From Polyrhizophydium stewartii (lineage: Eukaryota > Chytridiomycota > Chytridiomycetes > Rhizophydiales): 12,513 nt of DNA. The position numbers and the translations under genes are program-made. The first letter of the stretch is position 1, and every line of letters starts with the position of its first letter. The notes beneath the pieces were generated by a model. It was not told where the DNA came from, did not search any database, and saw only the letters and a program-made list of their open reading frames with translations. Location of the stretch: the NCBI GenBank assembly GCA_027604665.1, contig JADGIZ010000511.1:1-12513 (forward strand). Reading direction: 5' to 3'. This document shows positions 12,203-12,513 of the stretch, one piece after another.

Positions 12203-12513
12203 TGTGCCTGCGATGCCTCGCCTGCCGTTCATGGCCGCGGGCTGCGTTGATTTCAGGAAACAAAGACAGCGCCGAGTGCCTCTGCGACCCGGCTGTGCCG
12301 CATCGTGAAAGCGCACCGGCCGGCGGCGGCGTGTCGGCAGTGGATGCCCCGCGGGCACGCCGCGGGCGAATGAAGGGGGGCGGCGCCCATGACGTCTGCG
12401 GCCATGACGCAGTGCCACCCGGGGCCGCCTCGCTGCGAGCTCGCGGCCGCGGCTCGCCGCAAACCACCGCGACGCCCCGCGGCCCGCAGACCGCCCGCAG
12501 ACCGCCCGCAGAC
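12203..12513. other. No gene recognised; 3' flank of the PTGR3-like gene
   Basis: 311 very GC-rich bases follow the reductase stop. Open frames on the minus strand here are compositionally driven and show no motif. The region probably contains the 3' UTR and possibly the start of a neighbouring transcription unit outside the window. Confidence 0.5.
12483..12513 (+). repeat. 11-bp tandem repeat (CCCGCAGACCG) truncated by the window edge
   Basis: Two full copies and a 9-base partial third copy of CCCGCAGACCG run to the last base of the window, so the array may continue beyond it. Confidence 0.85.

Overview
The window is nuclear DNA from a GC-rich eukaryote, most likely a fungus and possibly an early-diverging (chytrid-like) one. 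This is inferred from short GT-AG introns (64-266 nt), GTGAGT/GTGCGT-type donors, CTGAC-like branch sites about 20-30 nt before many acceptors, dense packing, use of the standard code, and a gene set with fungal and animal counterparts (a DPM1 without a membrane anchor, LDAH, PTGR3/ZADH2, ZCCHC10). The species cannot be named from the sequence. All exon models below were built by hand by matching reading phase at splice sites and conserved family motifs.

Layout, left to right. (1) 57-2080, +: 3' part of a NIPA-type magnesium transporter gene with a very long Q-rich tail that includes a pure (CAG)19 run. (2) 2286-3682, -: DPM1, catalytic subunit of dolichol-phosphate mannose synthase, seven exons. 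(3) 3706-6706, +: an unrecognised, largely disordered 908-residue protein with two TQT motifs. Its ATG lies 23 bp from the DPM1 ATG, head to head. (4) 6738-7394, -: a ZCCHC10-like zinc-knuckle protein with an SR/SD-rich tail, tail to tail with gene 3 and 31 bp away. (5) 7395-7911: a divergent intergenic region of visibly lower GC. (6) 7912-9033 and 9209-10366, +: tandem paralogues of the lipid-droplet-associated hydrolase (LDAH) family, each with one intron. (7) 10539-12202, +: a six-exon zinc-binding-type dehydrogenase/reductase of the PTGR3 (ZADH2) type ending in a PTS1-like ARL. (8) 12203-12513: no gene recognised; a short 11-bp tandem repeat runs off the edge.

The genes do not form one pathway. 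Several touch membranes and lipids: Mg2+ transport, dolichol-linked mannose donor synthesis at the ER, lipid-droplet esterase-like hydrolases and a peroxisomal-type lipid enone reductase. The most striking feature is the LDAH pair. A 424-bp block (end of exon 1, whole intron, start of exon 2) is about 98% identical between the copies, including a 167-bp stretch with no difference, while sequence on both sides has diverged strongly. This looks like recent gene conversion in an old tandem duplication. The other main leads are the uncharacterised disordered protein with its tandem TQT (LC8-type) motifs and its extremely tight head-to-head arrangement with DPM1.
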